Source of the DNA: CAZOGW01 sp964579415
GTDB taxonomy: Bacteria; Actinomycetota; Acidimicrobiia; Spongiisociales; UBA5794
Direction of reading: 5' to 3'
Assembly: GCA_964579415.1 (NCBI GenBank)
Contig: CAZOGW010000102.1
Span: 1-10,990 of the forward strand
DNA length: 10,990 bases
Below the pieces are notes generated by a model. That model did no database searches. It had not been told where the DNA came from and saw only the letters and a list, made by a program, of their open reading frames with translations. The translations under genes and the position numbers were made by a program. Below are positions 7,802 through 10,990 of the stretch, in pieces (positions within the stretch are counted from its first letter, which is position 1; every line of letters starts with the position of its first letter).

Positions 7802-8224
7802 GTGGACCGAATCGACCCCGACGTTGCGGCCTTCCTGGAAGGTGTCACCCCGGCGAAGCGCCGTCGCGACGCCGAGACGCTGATCGACCTGATGGGTCGC
7901 GTGACCGGCGAGCCGGCCCGGTTGCATGGCACCATCATCGGGTTCGGGTCGTACCACTACCGCTACGCCAGCGGCCGGGAGGGTGACGCTCCGGCGGCGG
8001 CGTTCGCCCCGCGCAAGGCGGCCACCACGGTGTATGTGTCCGACGGCGCCGGCGCTCATGCCGAGTTGCTGGAGCGCCTCGGCCCCCACACCAGCAGCGT
8101 CGGCTGCATCTACATCAAGGACCTCGAGACCGTCGACCTTGATGTGCTCGCCGAGATCGTGTCCCGCTCCCACGCCTCACTCACCTCCGGGGTCTACCCC
8201 CACCGGGCCGGGGAAGGCGCATAG
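7802..8224 (+). CDS. DUF1801 domain protein
   Basis: A 140-residue protein starting at GTG. It follows the DUF1801 (YdhG-like) pattern: an N-terminal helical part (VAAFLEGVTPAKRRRDAETL, IDLMGRVTGEP), then LHGTIIGFGSYHYRYASG at about 41-58, FAPRKAATTVYVS, a middle helix ELLERLGPHTSS and the late strand GCIYIKDLETVDLDVL. Length is normal for this single-domain family, whose molecular function is not established. It has no signal peptide or membrane segment. It follows the cyclase-VOC gene by 49 bases on the same strand but appears to have its own leaderless promoter. The GTG start is supported by position and by the family N-terminus, not by a ribosome site. Confidence 0.88.
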   Translation: MDRIDPDVAAFLEGVTPAKRRRDAETLIDLMGRVTGEPARLHGTIIGFGSYHYRYASGREGDAPAAAFAPRKAATTVYVSDGAGAHAELLERLGPHTSSVGCIYIKDLETVDLDVLAEIVSRSHASLTSGVYPHRAGEGA

Positions 8225-8229
8225 CCTCC

Positions 8230-8277
8230 CCCGCCGGCCGGCACCTTACGGTGCTCGCGCCGCGCCGTGCCGGCGGG
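8230..8277 (+). terminator. Branched stem-loop after the DUF1801 gene, possible terminator
   Basis: CCCGCCGG (8230-8237) pairs with CCGGCGGG (8270-8277), and inside it GCACC (8241-8245) pairs with GGTGC (8250-8254). The structure begins just after the TAG stop (8222-8224). There is no T-run, so intrinsic termination is uncertain. The start of the block, CCTCCCCCGCCG at 8225-8236, is the same 12-mer found twice behind the ATPase gene. Confidence 0.35.
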
Positions 8278-8336
8278 CCGTCGCAACCGCGCCGAGCATG
8301 TGACCGTCACGTTGCGAGCCGAGCCACCAGCCGGCC

Positions 8337-8344
8337 TATACAAT
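8337..8344 (+). promoter_or_regulatory. Candidate -10 element of the ABC importer operon
   Basis: TATACAAT is the most A/T-rich spot in a GC-rich intergenic region and lies 43 bases before the binding-protein ATG. A possible -35, TTGCGA (8312-8317), is spaced somewhat too far (19-21 bases), so only the -10 is proposed. GGGAGGA nine bases before the ATG provides the ribosome site. Confidence 0.45.
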
Positions 8345-8387
8345 CGCCGCACTGGCCACTGCGCCACCCTTGGGAGGATGATCCATA

Positions 8388-9230
8388 ATGAGACGACGAT
8401 TCATCATGCTTCTCGCCATCGCAGCTCTCGTTGCCGCGGCATGCGGCGGAGGCGAGGGAGGTGACGGGGACCTCTTGGCGTCGATCGAGGACGGAGGCGT
8501 CCTCACCGTCTCCACCGACCCGGCGTACCCGCCGCAGTCGTTCCTCAACGAGGACACCGAAGAGTACGAGGGCTTCGACATCGACGTCGCCACCGAGATC
8601 GCCGAGCGGCTCGGCGTCGACATCGCCTGGGAAGCGCCCGCCTGGGAGGCGATCACCGCCGGCAACTGGCAGGGTCGCTGGGACCTCAGCGTCGGCTCGA
8701 TGACGGTCACGCCGGAGCGTGCCGAGGTTCTCCACTTCAGCGATCCGTACTACTTCACGCCGGCGGTGGTGGCGGTGCGGGCCGACGACGACTCGGTGAG
8801 CGACCTGACCACCGACCTCGACGGCCGCACCATCGGCGTCTGCGGCGCCTGCACCTACGACTTCTACCTCCAGCAGACCCTGGAGATCCCCGGTGAGGAG
8901 TTCGAGTTCGTCGTCGACGACGCCGAGATCGTCACCACCGACACCGACACCACCGCCATCGAGCAGCTCGTGCAGAGCCGGGTCGACGCCGTCATCTCTT
9001 CGGCGACCACGATCCAGGCGGCGATCGACGAGGGCGTGCCCATCAAGGCCGTCGGGGACCCGCTGTTCTACGAGCCTCTGGCGGCGGCTGCGGATGCCAG
9101 CTCCGAGCTCGAGTCCCAGCCGTTCGTGGACCGCGTCTCGGAGGTCATCGCCGAGATGCACGAGGACGGGACTCTGACCGAGCTGTCCATCAAGTGGTTC
9201 GGCATCGACCTGACCAAGAAGGCCTCTTGA
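8388..9230 (+). CDS. ABC importer substrate-binding lipoprotein, solute-binding family 3
   Basis: A 280-residue extracytoplasmic binding protein of the polar amino-acid type. Residues 1-18 form a lipoprotein signal (MRRRFIMLLAIAALVAAA) with the lipidated C19 followed by a Gly/Glu linker. Family 3 features in order: GVLTVSTDPAYPPQSF (37-52), YEGFDIDVATEIAERLGV (60-77), GSMTVTPERAEVLHFSDPYY (103-122) with R111 in the place that binds a ligand carboxylate, and the C-terminal IKWFGID. Two features are unusual. C152-G-A-C155 replaces the usual small polar loop, and the Asp that normally holds the ligand amino group appears to be S205 (VDAVISS). The ligand is therefore uncertain. It is the first gene of the importer operon, 61 bases before the permease. 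Confidence 0.93.
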   Translation: MRRRFIMLLAIAALVAAACGGGEGGDGDLLASIEDGGVLTVSTDPAYPPQSFLNEDTEEYEGFDIDVATEIAERLGVDIAWEAPAWEAITAGNWQGRWDLSVGSMTVTPERAEVLHFSDPYYFTPAVVAVRADDDSVSDLTTDLDGRTIGVCGACTYDFYLQQTLEIPGEEFEFVVDDAEIVTTDTDTTAIEQLVQSRVDAVISSATTIQAAIDEGVPIKAVGDPLFYEPLAAAADASSELESQPFVDRVSEVIAEMHEDGTLTELSIKWFGIDLTKKAS

Positions 9231-9238
9231 GGCACCAC

Positions 9239-9272
9239 GGCGGGGGCGGGCGGCATCGTCGCCGCCCCCGCC
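9239..9272 (+). other. Strong stem-loop between binding protein and permease
   Basis: GGCGGGGGCGG (9239-9249) pairs perfectly with CCGCCCCCGCC (9262-9272) around a 12-base loop. It starts eight bases after the binding-protein stop. No T-run follows, so it is more likely an RNA-stabilising or partial-termination element that keeps binding-protein mRNA above permease mRNA, a common arrangement in importer operons. The role is inferred from position. Confidence 0.55.
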
Positions 9273-9291
9273 GCTCTCCGATCGGGGGCCG

Positions 9292-10170
9292 ATGAGGGAG
9301 CGCCTCGAACTTCTCAGCGCAGGCATCCCGTTCCGGGTGAGGCTCGCTGCGGTGTGGGTCGTGATCCTGGCGGCCGTGGTCGGGCTCTTCCTGGCCGTCG
9401 GGTTCGACGTCGAGTGGATGGTCGAGCACTTCTGGTTCATCGCCGCCGGCCTTCCCTGGACGCTGGTGATCTGCGGTCTGGCTATCGCGCTCGCCATCGT
9501 GCTCGCCCTCCTCGGCGCTCTGGGCCGGCTCTCCGGCAGCGCCATCGCCCAGGGCATCTCCAGCTTCTACACCTCCTTCTTCCGGGGTACCCCGCTCATC
9601 GTGCAGATGTTCCTCATCTTCCTCGCCCTGCCCCAGATGGCGCCGCCGAACCTGCCCGGCTTGCGCAACTCACTCACTCTCACCGCCATCCAGGCAGGCG
9701 TTCTCGCCCTCGGTCTCAACTACGGGGCGTACATGACGGAGATCTTCCGGGCCGGAATCCAGTCGGTCGGGCACGGGCAGGTCGAGGCGGCCGAGGCACT
9801 GGCGATGACCTACCGGCAACGGATGCGACGCATCATCCTCCCCCAGGCGGTGCGGGTGGTCATCCCTCCCACCGGCAACGAGTTCATCGCCATGATGAAA
9901 GACTCGGCCCTGATCTCCCTGCTCGGCTCGGTGGTCTCGCAGATGGAGATCTTCCGCAGGGCCCAACTCGTCGGCAGGGCCGACTTCCGGCCGCTGGAGG
10001 CATTCGTGGTGGCCGCCGCCCTTTACTGGGCATTGACCACCGTGTTCCAGTATTTCCAGACCAGGCTGGAGTCCCGCCTCTCCAAGGGGTACGTCCGCAC
10101 CGCCGTCGCCGCCACCGCACAGCCCGGCGTGGAGCCGGTGGTCGGCCTCACCGATGGAGACCCCGTATGA
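9292..10170 (+). CDS. ABC importer permease, polar amino-acid type (HisMQ/GlnP-like)
   Basis: A 292-residue inner-membrane subunit. Hydrophobic segments lie at about 20-38, 46-78, 97-115, 129-147, 198-215 and 236-252. The cytoplasmic EAA loop that docks the ATPase is at about 164-187 (VEAAEALAMTYRQRMRRIIL, then PQAVR), followed by PPTGNEFIAMMKDSALISLL, which is diagnostic of this family. The EAA loop carries Ala (A171) where Gly is usual (EAA...G), a mild change. The N-terminus is longer than the shortest family members by one extra membrane segment. The C-terminal tail (about 265-292) is polar and variable. The stop overlaps the ATPase start by four bases (ATGA), so the two are coupled. The ATG at 9292 is preceded by a GGGGG-type ribosome site. 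Confidence 0.93.
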   Translation: MRERLELLSAGIPFRVRLAAVWVVILAAVVGLFLAVGFDVEWMVEHFWFIAAGLPWTLVICGLAIALAIVLALLGALGRLSGSAIAQGISSFYTSFFRGTPLIVQMFLIFLALPQMAPPNLPGLRNSLTLTAIQAGVLALGLNYGAYMTEIFRAGIQSVGHGQVEAAEALAMTYRQRMRRIILPQAVRVVIPPTGNEFIAMMKDSALISLLGSVVSQMEIFRRAQLVGRADFRPLEAFVVAAALYWALTTVFQYFQTRLESRLSKGYVRTAVAATAQPGVEPVVGLTDGDPV

Positions 10171-10922
10171 GCGGGCCTGTCGTCAAGGTGACCGACCTGA
10201 GCAAGCACTTCGGCGACAACGAGGTGCTCAAGGGCGTCGACATGGAGGTCGGCCGTGGCGAGGTCGTTGTCGTGTTCGGACGATCCGGATCGGGGAAGAG
10301 CACGTTCCTCCGCTGCATCAACTTCCTCGAGGAGCCCAGCGCCGGCATCGTCGAGGTCGACGGCATCCGCCTCGAGCCCGGGCTGCGCACCCGGCGCCAG
10401 CGGGAGGCGATCCGCGCCGTCCGCCTCAAGGCGGGCATGGTGTTCCAGGAATTCAACCTCTTCCCCCATCTGACCACGCTGGGCAACGTCATCGAGGCTC
10501 CGATGACGGTCAAGGGCGAGAACAGGGAGGCCGCCACCGAGAGGGCGCGGGACCTGCTCCACATGGTCGGCCTGGCGGACAAGGCCGACGAGCACCCCAT
10601 TCGCCTCTCCGGCGGCCAGAAGCAGCGGGTCGCCATCGCCCGGGCGCTGGCCATGGAACCCACGGTGATGCTCTTCGACGAGCCGACGTCGGCGCTCGAC
10701 CCCGAGCTGATCAACGAGGTGCTGACGGTGATGAAGAAGCTGGCCACCGAGATGCGAATGACGATGATCGTCGTCACCCACGAGATGGGCTTCGCCCGCG
10801 AGGTGGCCGACACCATGGCGTTCTTCCACGAGGGCCGCATCCTCGAACAAGGCCCACCCAACGCCCTCATCAACAACCCCGAGCACCCCCAGACCCGACG
10901 CTTCCTGGAGGCGGTCCTATAG
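10167..10922 (+). CDS. ABC importer ATP-binding protein, polar amino-acid type (GlnQ/HisP-like)
   Basis: A 251-residue ATPase that powers the importer. Walker A is GRSGSGKST (38-46), with Arg where Pro is usual (GPSGSGKST). The Q-loop is in MVFQEFNLFPHLT. The ABC signature is LSGGQKQRVAIARAL, Walker B is VMLFDEPTSALDPEL and the H-loop is VVTHEMGFA. All catalytic elements are present and the length is normal. A segment after the first strand block (EPGLRTRRQREAIRAVR) is a family-typical insertion in amino-acid importers. The start is the ATG at 10167 in the ATGA overlap with the permease; a longer open frame upstream is only a shadow of the permease gene. The stop is TAG at 10920-10922. It is the last gene of the importer operon in this window. 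Confidence 0.95.
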   Translation: MSGPVVKVTDLSKHFGDNEVLKGVDMEVGRGEVVVVFGRSGSGKSTFLRCINFLEEPSAGIVEVDGIRLEPGLRTRRQREAIRAVRLKAGMVFQEFNLFPHLTTLGNVIEAPMTVKGENREAATERARDLLHMVGLADKADEHPIRLSGGQKQRVAIARALAMEPTVMLFDEPTSALDPELINEVLTVMKKLATEMRMTMIVVTHEMGFAREVADTMAFFHEGRILEQGPPNALINNPEHPQTRRFLEAVL

Positions 10923-10929
10923 GTTGCGC

Positions 10930-10978
10930 CCTCCCCCGCCGCTTCGTAGGGCTGTCTTCATCCTCCCCCGCCGCTTCG
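10930..10978 (+). repeat. Two direct copies of a 17-base C-rich repeat
   Basis: CCTCCCCCGCCGCTTCG occurs at 10930-10946 and again at 10962-10978, a 32-base period, just after the ATPase stop. Its first 12 bases also occur at 8225-8236 after another stop codon. The second copy forms the left arm and loop of the hairpin at 10962-10988. Confidence 0.8.
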
Positions 10979-10988
10979 GCGGGGGAGG
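10962..10988 (+). terminator. Perfect GC-rich hairpin downstream of the ABC importer operon
   Basis: CCTCCCCCGCCG (10962-10973), CTT, CGGCGGGGGAGG (10977-10988) is a perfect 12-bp stem with a three-base loop, 40 bases after the ATPase stop. It is probably the transcription terminator of the operon. The window ends two bases later, so a following T-run cannot be seen. The symmetry means it could serve a convergent gene as well. Confidence 0.6.
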
Positions 10989-10990
10989 TG

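Noticed and set aside
9354..10166. A 522-residue ATPase with a long N-terminal extension
   Set aside because: The extension is the permease gene read in another frame. The ABC domain begins at the ATG at 10167 in an ATGA overlap.
10930..10990. A CRISPR array beginning at the right edge
   Set aside because: Only two 17-base copies are seen, one of them part of a hairpin, with a 15-base interval. This fits a terminator or REP-like element better.

Overview
This high-GC window reads as part of an actinobacterial chromosome, possibly Acidimicrobiia-like. The evidence for that is the GC bias, frequent GTG/TTG starts, two candidate leaderless TAnnnT promoters and the style of the proteins. No rRNA or marker gene is present, so the assignment is tentative.

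Left half (about 203-6327, all on the minus strand): one tightly packed operon for aerobic carbon monoxide oxidation. Transcription runs from right to left: a 90-residue protein of unknown function, coxM (FAD subunit), coxS (2Fe-2S subunit), coxL (molybdenum catalytic subunit carrying the form I signature AYRCSFR), coxG (SRPBCC-fold membrane/quinone partner), then five consecutive small single-pass membrane proteins. Every gap is 22 nt or less, and two gene pairs overlap by the ATGA arrangement. CO is oxidised on CoxL and electrons pass through the CoxS clusters to the FAD of CoxM. CoxG, and perhaps the five small proteins, would connect the soluble enzyme to the membrane and respiratory chain; that role for the small proteins is my inference. 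coxD, coxE and coxF are absent from the window. Beyond the last small gene lies a truncated IS21-type istB fragment that runs off the left edge.

Middle (6328-8224): a divergent intergenic region, then two plus-strand genes. The first is an unusual three-part protein: an N-terminal domain I do not recognise, a cyclase/kynurenine-formamidase-like domain missing two metal-ligand histidines, and a C-terminal glyoxalase/bleomycin-resistance (VOC) domain. The second is a DUF1801 protein.

Right half (8337-10990, plus strand): a complete polar amino-acid-type ABC importer made of a family 3 substrate-binding lipoprotein, a permease and an ATPase. A strong stem-loop lies between the binding protein and the permease. 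A perfect GC-rich hairpin, whose left arm is part of a repeated motif, lies beyond the ATPase at the window edge.

The points most worth following up are the five small membrane proteins behind coxG, the coxM gene that has an ATC codon where its start should be, a Gly-to-Val change in the CoxM FAD loop, and the cyclase-VOC fusion.
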